A stretch of 64,000 nt of DNA, from the NCBI GenBank assembly GCA_000328365.1, contig KB301364.1, positions 332,237-396,236 of the forward strand, in the 5' to 3' direction. The DNA comes from Capitella teleta (taxonomy: Eukaryota; Annelida; Polychaeta; Capitellidae). Shown piece by piece: positions 23,794 through 33,412 of this stretch (the first letter of the stretch is position 1; every line of letters starts with the position of its first letter). The notes beneath the pieces are model-generated. The model saw only the letters and a program-made list of their open reading frames with translations. It had not been told where the DNA came from and made no database searches. The position numbers were made by a program, and so were the translations under genes.

Positions 23794-25380
23794 ATGCTGC
23801 GAAGTAAGCTACGCGGAGGCGCCTTCACCGATTTCATGCTCATCGCTGTCCTTGTTATCCTCGTCTACGTGTTCATCACACGTCGTGGAATTGGAGCACC
23901 CTCTGACAATGAAGTCATCATGAACCGTGCTGCTCCCCAAGAGCGACACAAATCTCCGATCTCGACAACCTCGGACAGCGAATCCCAACACATGATTGAC
24001 TCCCGTATCAAGATGTTGCCTGATTTCAGATCATCTCAATGTCGGAGTGCGGTGCGTAAGCAAACAACCCCAGTGTCGATTGTGATCGACTTCTACGATT
24101 ACCAGTTCTACGATTTAAAGACGACCATCAGCGCTATTCTGCACAACACACCACCAGAACTGATTGCCGAGATGCTTCTGATTAATGATGGATCTTCACT
24201 TATCTACATTGAGGAGGAGGCTGAGCGCTACGTCAAGGAACTAGAAGGAGGACGCCTCCTGAAAAACGACGAGCAAATGGGAAGTCCAAAAGCCAGGATG
24301 AAGGCCTTCCGAGAGGCCAAGTCCAGCATTGTCGTCTTCATTGACCACAGTGTTATCGTGAACGACGGATGGTTGGAGCCGTTGATCGCAGGCCTGATGG
24401 ACAAGCCGAAGTCTATCATGGTTCCCCACTACGACCACGTCCACGATCCTGTTAGTTATGAGCTGAAATCAACATCAGATAATCTTGTTTCAACCTTCTC
24501 GTGGAGGATGATTACGAGAATGACTGAAAGCAAACTCGGGATGTCCGAGCAGTACTACAAGTCTCCAGTACTGCGAGGAAACATATTCGCTGTCACTCAG
24601 CAATACTTCAAGGCTATTGGCGGGTACGAGGAAAATCTATCGGAGTTCGGAGGTGAAAATTTAGAGTTGTCGGTGCGATCCTGGTTATGTGGAGGTCCCA
24701 TCTACGTGAATCCTTGCTCCAGAGTCGGAATCCTCAACCTGAAAGATCCAGTGAAGATCCAATCCCACAAGAATCTCCGCCTCATCACTGAAGTTTGGTT
24801 TGCCAGTTACAAGGACATCGCATACCGTACGTCCAATGTTGACTCCAGCGTATCTAGCGCAGAGAAAGTTATCATAGAAACCATGAAGAAGAAATTGGAG
24901 AGATCAACTTGCAAGACGATTGACTGGTACATCAATGACATCGTCAAAGACATCGCGTCTCCCTCTGAAAAAGCCAAATTCTTTGGCCTTCTCCGTTGTA
25001 AGACTGGTCGGTGCGGAAAAGTTGGCAAAGATGGTAGAGTGGAGCTTGGCCAATGTTCCCCAGACAAGTACGGGGCTCACAGCTCTGATATGCTCTTCGA
25101 ATACGATTCCGATCGCAAGGTCAAAGTGAATGGCAAATGCCTCTCCACGAAGAGCACAGCATATATTCAAGCTGAAGAGTGTGTTGATAAAGATGTTCAC
25201 CAAATGTATGATTATACAGACAAGCTTTATTTCAAGAATGTGTGGTCAGGGTACTGCTGGATGCACGTCACTGACCCAGATAAATCGACGGGAGGCAAAC
25301 GCCAGATCGCAATGGCGCAGGACTGTGAGACGGATACTTCCGATGGACAATTCATCAGCTTTGAGTTCATACCTTTGTGA
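23794..25380 (+). CDS. Inactive-looking polypeptide GalNAc-transferase-like protein (GT27 fold plus ricin lectin)
   Basis: 528 aa, uninterrupted coding region. An N-terminal membrane anchor (about 13-29, DFMLIAVLVILVYVFIT) is followed by the GT-A domain and a lectin domain (about 395-528). Family landmarks: LLINDGS, NDGWLEPLIAGLMDKP, FGGENLELSVRSWLCGG, IYVNPCSRVG. The DxH motif is scrambled to Asp-His-Ser (184-186). The glutamate of the GGEN motif is kept (285-289). The histidine of GHVFR is lost (GILNLKDP). The FHNE motif is replaced by DFYDYQFYDL, a change shared with the gene at 18191-19777 (DYKDKEFYDF), so the two are sister duplicates. Loss of metal ligands suggests no GalNAc transfer. 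A polyadenylation signal AATAAA lies near 25765. Confidence 0.87.
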   Translation: MLRSKLRGGAFTDFMLIAVLVILVYVFITRRGIGAPSDNEVIMNRAAPQERHKSPISTTSDSESQHMIDSRIKMLPDFRSSQCRSAVRKQTTPVSIVIDFYDYQFYDLKTTISAILHNTPPELIAEMLLINDGSSLIYIEEEAERYVKELEGGRLLKNDEQMGSPKARMKAFREAKSSIVVFIDHSVIVNDGWLEPLIAGLMDKPKSIMVPHYDHVHDPVSYELKSTSDNLVSTFSWRMITRMTESKLGMSEQYYKSPVLRGNIFAVTQQYFKAIGGYEENLSEFGGENLELSVRSWLCGGPIYVNPCSRVGILNLKDPVKIQSHKNLRLITEVWFASYKDIAYRTSNVDSSVSSAEKVIIETMKKKLERSTCKTIDWYINDIVKDIASPSEKAKFFGLLRCKTGRCGKVGKDGRVELGQCSPDKYGAHSSDMLFEYDSDRKVKVNGKCLSTKSTAYIQAEECVDKDVHQMYDYTDKLYFKNVWSGYCWMHVTDPDKSTGGKRQIAMAQDCETDTSDGQFISFEFIPL

Positions 25381-26026
25381 TCACTGTTTAATCCCCAAAT
25401 GTTAACAACCTGAACGTGTGTATTATTTGTGTGTTCGAAAATATTTGTTATCAATTTTATGTTTTGTGTTGGGCTGTTATTTTAGCTCTCTTCATATAAT
25501 CATTAGAAGATTTATGATTTATGTAATTATGTCTGTATGGCCCAATTGTCTCAAAAAACAAATTGATGTAAAACAAATGCACATTGTTCTCCTTGATCCA
25601 CAATTATTAATGTATATTATTATAAAATAATTTAATTTGGTTATTATTTGATAATCATTCAATTATGTTACTTGAGATTTTCGCAATCCTCGGGTTGATT
25701 CCAGGAATTGTTTTGACTTTATTATTAAAATTCATCAAGTTGCTCACAAAATATTTCAAAGAAAATAAAGACCACAGTGAGAGTAAAACTAATTTCTGTT
25801 ACGTTGGGCCGAAATGAATTATGAAGGTGTTGCCGTGTTTTCATAAAATAATATAATTTATAGTGAGCAAATTATGATCACGTCTAGACACCTTTAAATT
25901 ATGGTTAATTCTTAGTGGTATTATTATGGAGATATGACAATAGGCCTGCATTGTATAATTCAAGTTCATGAGCTGAGCTGCATAACATAGGAAGCCCCTT
26001 TTGAACTGGTCATACGTCAACGAATA
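25381..26026. other. 3' untranslated region of the preceding gene and spacer
   Basis: AT-rich. An AATAAA follows AAAGAA near 25765, about 385 nt after the stop codon at 25378-25380, and fits a cleavage signal for the upstream gene. No further gene is visible. Confidence 0.5.
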
Positions 26027-26926
26027 CACTGAGCAACAAAAGAAACTATGCATGTCTTGAAAAGCTTATAGAGTAGTGCAAACTAAAATTATCGCGGATG
26101 TGTGAATAGTGGGTGTGTTGGGTATCCATATAATTAATCCATATCCATATAATAATTTATTCGGAAGTTAGTTTCTGGCGGCCGCGTGGAATCAGGAAGG
26201 ATGTTGAATGTGGGGTGGGAGTCAAACCGCAAAATCACACTTTAGAGGGAATGATCATTCTATTCACCCCCCCCCAAAAAAAAAAAAATAATAATAATAA
26301 AATATGCATACAATTTGTCATCGATAATCAATGTGGCCCCTCATTGCCTCAATACAGGCCATGCACCTTCGGTGCGTTCTGCGGATAAGAATTCGGATTC
26401 TCTCCTAAGCTAATATGCAGCCCATTCTTCCAAAGGTCCATCCCAATTAAGTGTTGCGGCACCTACATAAGCGATTACACGGTGTTTCAATTGGGCATAA
26501 ATGTGGACATCTAAAATGACGTCGGAGGGAGTCATGCATTTCAAAGTGAGGGTGATCAGTGTAGTCCTGGTACAGCTAAAACGCGTACAGGAATGGCAGC
26601 CTGAATTATCCCTTTAGCGCACCCTCTTTCAAGCAAGCTCAGAGAGTGCATTGTGAAACGAAAGGTGGCAAACAATTAGCGAACCGTCGAAGAAAGAATT
26701 ACTAATGTTTGATTAATTTCCATGCATGATTTTTGGAGATATCAGAAATGAACAACTTTTTTTGTTTATCTCTATTGTTGTTCAACCAAGCACAAATGTC
26801 TTCTTTTTCCCTTCATTAATTGAGTGACCGTTTACGACACATATAACTTATTAGGAAGAGTTCAAATTCTGTTGAGCCCATGATACAATCAATACAAAAC
26901 CTTATAGTTTCTTTTGTTGCTCAGTA
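26027..26926. mobile_element. Tc1/mariner-like inverted-repeat element, 900 bp
   Basis: Ends CACTGAGCAACAAAAGAAAC at 26027 and its inverse closing at 26926 (last base changed), with TA on both sides. The ends are of the same family as the element at 22007-22780, but the interior differs. It has no usable reading frame. An internal stretch near 26336-26400 (ATGCACCTTCGGTGCGTTCT) resembles 58716-58790. Confidence 0.8.
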
Positions 26927-27413
26927 TAGGATATCAGCAGAAATTAGGTTGCGCATTTCCACGCCCATTGTGAATTTTACCAGCAGCCTAATTGTGTTAT
27001 TGATATTTGATAATACGTGCATTCGGTTGCAATCTTGACACCGTGACGTCACACGTTATTCTGGATGGTTCTTCAGTGAGTGTAAATAATACTACAGCTT
27101 ATGCCACGCGGTGCACGACACGACCTAAATTCAAGAGCATTGAACCGAGACGAGACATTGACCACGATCCTTTTTTAAAGGCAAGTTACATAGAACGAAA
27201 CTCAAAGAGAGAGAAGTCACTGAAGCTCAAAATGTTTGCATCGGTTGAATGACACGTCTCATGTTCAACGCTTGAGCTAGCGTGAATGTGGATAAACACA
27301 CAAACTGCGACCTCAATAATTATATACCCCAGGATCTGATTCACGCCGCAAAATTGAAAACGGTGTGGAATAATCTTACGTGGAGTTCAGCTTAGCCATA
27401 TGACACGTTTGGG
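26927..27413. other. upstream region of the active-type GalNAc-transferase gene
   Basis: No gene recognised. CACGTCTCATG and a purine-rich stretch lie before the start at 27414. A possible but weak acceptor (GGAGTTCAG) sits about 25 nt before the ATG. Confidence 0.35.
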
Positions 27414-29303
27414 ATGGCGCACGCCCGGAACCGGAAGTGCAAACTAAAGAATACTTCCGTCCTCGTGGTGGTGTTGATTGGTGTTGTGTTGAATGTGGTC
27501 TATTGTATCTTCAGCCTTTCGAAGCGAAATGAGGACACATTTACAACAGAACGTGCAGTTTTTGATCAAGTGGTTTTCAAACAACAGAATGTAATAGAAA
27601 TTAATCGCAACGTGACAGGATGCGTGTATTCACAATGTGTGGATCCACAGAGAGATTCGTATGTGGTAATCGACAATCTGAACCAACAGCTAAGCATCGA
27701 AATATTCGAACAATTATCGGCAACAAAGCTCAGTGGGCTCTTCAAACGATTCACTCCCGAATCTGACGTTCGCCGGTTTATGCTGAATGTCACTCTAAGC
27801 GATAAGCTCCCCTTATATCGCCCGTTCAACTATCCATTCGCCAAAGAGTGTTCTAGGATCAAATTGACTTCAACGCCACAAGTGAGTGTCGTGATACCGT
27901 TTCACAACGAAGCATGGTCCATGCTGCTTCGAACGATCAACAGCATCATCAACACATCTCCATTGCATCTCATCAAGGAAATAATCCTTGTTGATGACCA
28001 AAGTACGCTGCAAAATCTTCAAGAGCCTTTGACTGATTACTTACAACAAGTACCAAACGTCCTAATGGTAAGAACTCACAAAAGAGAAGGGCTGATCAGG
28101 GCAAGAATGGTTGGTGCTAAGAGAGCCAGCGGTGATGTCATAATCTTCCTTGATGCCCACATTGAGCTTGGGGCTAACTGGTTGGAGCCATTGCTTGTAC
28201 AAGTGGTTCAGGATCCGAAATCAGTAGCAATCCCAACGGTCAATTTCATGGATCCATTTACTCTGGATATATTCCCACCTAACAACTATTTCACCGCAGG
28301 TATTTTCACCTGGGAGCTGGATTATGTATGGAAAAATATCAAGCTCGATGGTGACCCTGCTAAATCATATCCTAGTATGTCAACAATAGGGTGCGCAACT
28401 GCGGTTGACAGGCAGAACTTTTTAAATAGTGGGGGCTATGACGAGGGGCTCGTTATCTGGGGAGGTGAGAACCTGGAAATGTCCTTCAAGGCGTGGATGT
28501 GCGGAGGTTCTGTCCAAATTGTGCCATGCTCCAATGTTGCTCACGTCTTCAGGTCTCACTTACCCTACAGCTTCCCCTCCAATGATGTCATATATCGAAA
28601 TCTACAACGAGTTGCTCTTGTTTGGATGGACACTTATGCATCCGAATACTTTCTGACCACAGGAAAAATAATTCACATGACACCAGAAGAAATACAAGGC
28701 ATCAAAGATCTACGTCAGAAGAGACTGGATAACCAGTGTACAGGTTTTGAGCGGTATCTTAGTGCGATGCCCAATGATCTACAAGTCTCTGATCAAAATG
28801 ATGTGGTATTCGGACAGCTGAAATCAACCGGGTTGGCCAATTTGTGCATCACTATTCCTGACCCCGAACAAACAGCTCTTGCTCTTGATTCTTGTTTTCT
28901 GCGTAATAATCAGCAAGTGTTCCACTTCAACGGCAAACAAATCCGAGAGTTGTCTAGCAATAGATGCATTTCACTTGGTGTCGACAGCTACAACATAAAA
29001 AGCGCTCTGCTGGAGGACTGCAACATGGTCGATCCATTGCAGAGTTGGTCGTTCGATCCCATAGTTCCAGTCGAATTTGAGCAGCAGCTCGTCGGTGTGG
29101 ATACCCGTAAGCCAGTTGGACGTTTCAGACTGACACGCAATTCACTCAAAGATTGCTTGACTGTGGCGTCTTACAAGAACCAACATCGACTGACTGTCAT
29201 GCCATGTGGTGACCATGACGTGCTTCAGTTTTGGGTTGTTACGCACAAAGTCTACAGCCACCTCAGGGAAAAGATCCAGCGCTTTTTAAAACAGTTTGAC
29301 TGA
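27414..29303 (+). CDS. Polypeptide N-acetylgalactosaminyltransferase, active-site residues intact
   Basis: 629 aa, one coding exon. It should transfer GalNAc from UDP-GalNAc to Ser/Thr of Golgi proteins (GT27), the first step of mucin-type O-glycosylation. Domains: short cytosolic N-terminus, membrane anchor (about 15-35, SVLVVVLIGVVLNVVYCIFSL), stem, GT-A domain from about 140 with VSVVIPFHNEAWSMLLRT and ILVDDQS, DxH as Asp-Ala-His (247-249), WGGENLEMSFKAWMCGG (349 onward) and the histidine in VAHVFR (377), then a ricin-type lectin domain (about 490-629) with QSW and QFW repeats. All metal and catalytic landmarks are present. One departure is that the segment normally reading AGGLF before the acceptor loop is STIGCATA. 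The gene is on the same strand as the pseudoenzyme at 23794, 2 kb downstream of it. Subfamily not assigned. Confidence 0.93.
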   Translation: MAHARNRKCKLKNTSVLVVVLIGVVLNVVYCIFSLSKRNEDTFTTERAVFDQVVFKQQNVIEINRNVTGCVYSQCVDPQRDSYVVIDNLNQQLSIEIFEQLSATKLSGLFKRFTPESDVRRFMLNVTLSDKLPLYRPFNYPFAKECSRIKLTSTPQVSVVIPFHNEAWSMLLRTINSIINTSPLHLIKEIILVDDQSTLQNLQEPLTDYLQQVPNVLMVRTHKREGLIRARMVGAKRASGDVIIFLDAHIELGANWLEPLLVQVVQDPKSVAIPTVNFMDPFTLDIFPPNNYFTAGIFTWELDYVWKNIKLDGDPAKSYPSMSTIGCATAVDRQNFLNSGGYDEGLVIWGGENLEMSFKAWMCGGSVQIVPCSNVAHVFRSHLPYSFPSNDVIYRNLQRVALVWMDTYASEYFLTTGKIIHMTPEEIQGIKDLRQKRLDNQCTGFERYLSAMPNDLQVSDQNDVVFGQLKSTGLANLCITIPDPEQTALALDSCFLRNNQQVFHFNGKQIRELSSNRCISLGVDSYNIKSALLEDCNMVDPLQSWSFDPIVPVEFEQQLVGVDTRKPVGRFRLTRNSLKDCLTVASYKNQHRLTVMPCGDHDVLQFWVVTHKVYSHLREKIQRFLKQFD

Positions 29304-30389
29304 CGGGTGTTATGTTTTCTTCTTTATTTGTTCCGTTCTTGTCATGCATTTTTAGTTCTATTAAAATGTTTTGGATATTGTGCGTTGACGAAAATTTGCG
29401 AATCATTGAAGGTTAAAATTTGGAGCCGTGGCATACACGCCGGTAAATCGGTCGAGGTATCCGTTCTGTTGGAGTGCATACATGTTCAAACTAACTCTTC
29501 TCGTGCCGAACTTCTATAACTAAAATCGCCTAGATTTCTAAATGCACCACTAAATGAATAGGATACTATCATACCATGTAGTAGTAGACACGAATTTATT
29601 TGCTAATGAAACTTATTTGCATGATAATAAAAATAATAATAAAATGATAATAAAGAAGCGTATCATTACAATCGAGCTTTGAAAAATGAACCCGATCAAC
29701 GGCCAACACTTTGTATTCTATTTTGTTCGCTGCATTAATGTCACTGGTTTATGATGGGCCTACTAGTATTAATTTTGAGAATTTGCATTGAAATCTAGCT
29801 GGCAGTGTCAATATTATGTCATACAACTAGTCAACAGTTGAAATACCTGTACCTGAATTTCTATGCATTCTGCATTGCCAAAAAATCGCCACCTCCAGTC
29901 AGCCCACGGTTTTACTCATTGGGATGTTTATGGAACACTCAAAAGTGAGGACCACGATTTCCCCCGCGTTTTGTTTTTGTTTTTGTTTTTGTTTTTGTTT
30001 TTTTATGTTTGTTTTTAAGTGCGTTATGAATTATATCTCTCAACGTAGGCCTACATATGTTCCGGTGTTAAAGGTTGGATTCGTTAACCACTCAGCTGCC
30101 ATATGGACGAAAGAGATTTATGCGTGTATACGAAAGTATATTCACCGTCCTGACGACATCTCAGGGTTGGGGTTAGGGCTAGGGCTAGAATTAGCATGCA
30201 GTCAATTCAAACCCTAAAATGTCCTCAGGGCGGTAAAAAAACCACTCGTATATAAAATCGTCCAACTGTAGTGATTATATGAGTTCATTCTTGAGTGTCA
30301 TCACGTTCATAAATTGGCCTGTTCATATGTACCACTGCCAAGAGAATTGAAGACATTCTCTGATGGCATTGGTTGGCGGATCATATACT
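29304..30389. other. 3' side of the GalNAc-transferase gene and spacer
   Basis: No further gene. There is a TTTTTG repeat at about 29969-30004 and a short telomere-like run (GGGGTTAGGGCTAGGGCTAG) at about 30166-30188. Confidence 0.5.
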
Positions 30390-31035
30390 TAGGTTTAAAA
30401 GAAACACAACTATTTATAATTGACTTAATAACTAGTTAATCCATGTTTGGGTCTATAAGAATATTTTATTCGGTGCACAAGTCTTTTCTCTTCCTTTTGA
30501 AACCGTTCGCGAACAAATATTGATTTTTCTTTCGCAGCCAATCCGTGAATCCTGGTAAACATTATTCCGAGTACTCTCATGACAAGATGTCCTTGATAGA
30601 CAATGAAATTGACTAGAATGATACTCCAACGAGTGCTATACTCAAAAGCAATCAGACCTTTGACAAATTTGCACTCTGGGAAGGCTGACGGCTTTCTGAA
30701 GGTTAGTTATTAACCAGAAGCCTTCTGGAGCATGGAGTTGATCCAAGGGTCACAAACCGCCAAATCGGATACCGGATACATGCAGTGTATCAACGACTCA
30801 ACAGATGCGTCATCAAGCAGAAGAAACCAAGTCTAACAATGATTGATTCCGTTCTGGATGCTTGAGAGTGACAGCAAACCGACAGAACTGACAAATCCGG
30901 CGAACTCAGGGCTAGGACTGGTTCAAGAAAGCCATATTTTCGGAATATGCGACAGGGGAGGAATGCAACGGACCAATATATGAAGAGAAACTTTTGAAAT
31001 CGGCTCAGATAGGGAAGATGGAGGCTGGATCCCCA
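30390..31035 (+). repeat. Left arm of a diverged inverted repeat bracketing the fucosyltransferase gene
   Basis: About 0.65 kb that matches the reverse complement of 35836-36455 along its length. Shared words include AAAGAAAC-CAAC, ATTGACTTAAT, GAATATTTTA, GAAACCGTTCGCGA, GGGAAGGCTGACGGCTT, GACAGCAAACCGACAGAAC and GGGGAGGAATGCAACGGA. By eye roughly a quarter of positions differ. No family assigned and no intact reading frame. Confidence 0.8.
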
Positions 31036-31388
31036 TAAAAAAAACCTAATCCGGGTTAAGGATATTCGCTTGTTTCTCCAATTAAACCAGGTTAATTCTA
31101 TTTGTTTTCATTGAAATTTCAGGAATATGTGCGCAAGTGTAAACTTATTACACACGAAAATTCGTGTCTATGTATTGCATACCCGGAATGTGATATTGGC
31201 ATAACCAAAGAGTTGCGTTTTTTTGTTGTTTTTTTTGCACCTAAGTATGCGAAAACGACAAAATATTATATACGTCCGAAGATTATAATTCGGAACGAAA
31301 ATAGAATAAATTCAGAAAGGATATCACTCTTGATAAACTTTATTGAAATAAGCAATGGCGTGATAACGGATGAAATCTTCGCATGTGA

Positions 31389-32717
31389 TCAAATAAACAA
31401 ATCCGGGTATTTCGCGAACTGGATTTTGGGTATGATTTCTGGGGCACATTTTCTGTAGAAATCCTTAGGTGAAACACATCTCTCTTCCATGGACCAAAAC
31501 GATTGAGCGTCGAGCACAATTTGTGTTTCATTTCTATGTTGGTGAAGGTATTCACACAGATTACACTCAAACTTCAGATCAAAGAATTTGCAGTCGTAGG
31601 CACGGGATTTCTCGATGTACGCATTGTACCTCTCAGGTTCTTTGGTTAAATTGACTAGGAAATTTGCTAAATCTTTAACAGAACCGAAGTCCCTCACGTC
31701 GATGTAACTGTCTTTCGGGAGAACATTCGCGTAGTCTCCTGCTCCGAGCACGACGGGAATCACATCGGAGAAACGTATCGTGTTGAAAAACTTCTCCGTC
31801 ATGTACTGATCACAGAGAGAATTTTCAAAACCCAGATAGAACCAATAGTCACGTTTGACCAATGCGAACATGCATTTCCTCTGTTCGTGGCCAATCATCT
31901 CGTGGCGATTGCATATACTCGTGTTCCCACAATCTCCATAGATATCCACATCAATGAATTTTTTAAGCTCCTCAACGAAGATTTCCCGTTTGCTGCTCGT
32001 CACACAATGGCTGACGAACCAGGCGGCCATTTTGCTCTTCTTGGCTGCATAGTTGTTTTTGCTTGGTTCGAAGTTGGCTTTTGGCTTGCATTTCATGATA
32101 GGGTGAAGTGGGATGTCTGAATCACTTGTGAGAGTTGCTGTGAGATTAAACACTTTCCAGATGTCGTAGTTCTTATCCACGCTATCCCACGTGTTTGGCG
32201 CTACCTCCGATTCGTAGAAGATCCACTTTTGCGTGTTGTCCCTGTAGGGTGGCAGTCCTTTGTATTGAGGGCGCTTGGTGTCCATGTGCCGGGCATGAAT
32301 CAAAACCGCGTGTGCACTTTTTGCAGTTTCCATGTCGAATCCGTCAGATGAATATGAACACTTCATCCAGGGCAGAAGATTTGGACATTTTTCAAACACT
32401 TCAGAACCTTCTGGAAACCACTGGTAACCATTGGGGTAGAATTCGGATGCGCTCGTGATGCGAATGGTTGGGTCCGGATCATCTGGGTCTGTGCCGAGTG
32501 GGTACAACTTCTTATAAATAGAAACATAAACGTCGGATTTACGTTCAGTAACAGTAGTCTGATTATTGGTGTTACATATTGCTTTGTTGATTGGTTCAAG
32601 TGGGGAATATTCGACAAGAATGGGTTTGAGTTTTTCGAGATATGTAATGGAAAAGAAGACGACCAGGACGAACACCAGTAGAAGAGAAATACGTATTCTC
32701 ATCATCGCGTTAGTCAT
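31389..32717 (-). CDS. Alpha-1,3-fucosyltransferase (GT10)
   Basis: 442 aa, single coding exon, Golgi type II membrane enzyme that moves fucose from GDP-fucose to GlcNAc in glycans. An anchor lies at residues 9-26 (RISLLLVFVLVVFFSI), then a stem with N-glycosylation sites and the GT10 catalytic domain: LTATLTSDSDIPLH (about 194-206), KMAAWFVSHCVTSSKREIF (229 onward), VDIYGDCG, and the signature YLGFENSLCDQYMTEKFFN (294-312) followed by PVVLGAGDYANVLP and DVRDFGSVKDLA. All conserved blocks are present and the length is usual. A strong acceptor (TTTTCTCTTGTAG, exon from 32720) sits 3 nt before the ATG, so the transcript probably has a 5' untranslated exon. AATAAA lies 45 nt past the stop (31339-31344). 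Substrate and linkage subtype cannot be read from sequence. Confidence 0.95.
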   Translation of the reverse strand: MTNAMMRIRISLLLVFVLVVFFSITYLEKLKPILVEYSPLEPINKAICNTNNQTTVTERKSDVYVSIYKKLYPLGTDPDDPDPTIRITSASEFYPNGYQWFPEGSEVFEKCPNLLPWMKCSYSSDGFDMETAKSAHAVLIHARHMDTKRPQYKGLPPYRDNTQKWIFYESEVAPNTWDSVDKNYDIWKVFNLTATLTSDSDIPLHPIMKCKPKANFEPSKNNYAAKKSKMAAWFVSHCVTSSKREIFVEELKKFIDVDIYGDCGNTSICNRHEMIGHEQRKCMFALVKRDYWFYLGFENSLCDQYMTEKFFNTIRFSDVIPVVLGAGDYANVLPKDSYIDVRDFGSVKDLANFLVNLTKEPERYNAYIEKSRAYDCKFFDLKFECNLCEYLHQHRNETQIVLDAQSFWSMEERCVSPKDFYRKCAPEIIPKIQFAKYPDLFI

Positions 32718-32720
32718 CTC

Positions 32721-33230
32721 CTACAAGAGAAAACACAAGGCTGCACTTTGCAATATATTTACAGTTTTGGTTGTTAGATATAAGTATGTCATAGAATTAC
32801 AGTAGAATATATTTAATAATATTAACAAAATGGGGAAAAATGATGCGCTTTGCAAATTTCTGGGTGCAATCAAAGACCGAGACGAATTGCCTAATAATTA
32901 ATAGAAGTGGACACTCGGGATCACTATCTCTCCCCAACCAAGCGCGTTATTCCCACACTTGGACCAAAATATTCACATAAATTATCTATTTCACAGAGCT
33001 AGTCAAGGCTGCCTGGGATCACTTTAATTAACAGTCATTAACCGTTATAGTTTACTTATCCAAAAAACGCACACACATTGCCCTTGTTTTGATGTAGGAT
33101 GACTATGCAATGCTGCGCGTGGCCTACTGACTTTGCCTTTGAAGCTATATTGCCAAGCGACGATATCTCCTTCGCATCAGTACGTTTAAGCAAATGGAAT
33201 TTCCTGTTTTGGTCTTTTGATCCTATTCAT
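32721..33230. other. upstream region of the fucosyltransferase gene
   Basis: It probably contains the 5' untranslated intron of the fucosyltransferase. I see no exon I can defend. Confidence 0.4.
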
Positions 33231-33412
33231 CTATATCATTACACCGTTCACCTTGACGCCATTGATTGGGGCCGTCTTCCTGAAAGATTCATCGACTTCA
33301 GTCGAAGCCTTCGTCGAACCTTCTACAATAAAATCTAGTATCAAATTTGCGTTATTTGAATGAGCTGCTTCCACAGTCTGAGTCTGAGGCTTCCCCTCAA
33401 GTAGGAATTCAA
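33231..33412 (-). CDS. Possible orphan 3' exon, unknown product
   Basis: An acceptor-like TTTAATTTTTCAG precedes 33412 on the minus strand. The frame then stays open for about 59 codons (LEGKPQTQTVEAAHSNNA, then KTAPINGVKVNGVMI) to a TAG at 33231-33233. The composition looks protein-like, but I recognise no family and no partner exon. It may be a relic or chance. Confidence 0.2.

Noticed and set aside
24228-25203. Minus-strand open frames within the second GalNAc-transferase-like gene
   Set aside because: Shadow frames of the plus-strand gene with no recognisable protein.
30166-30188. Interstitial telomere repeat
   Set aside because: Only about three degenerate units; too short to call.
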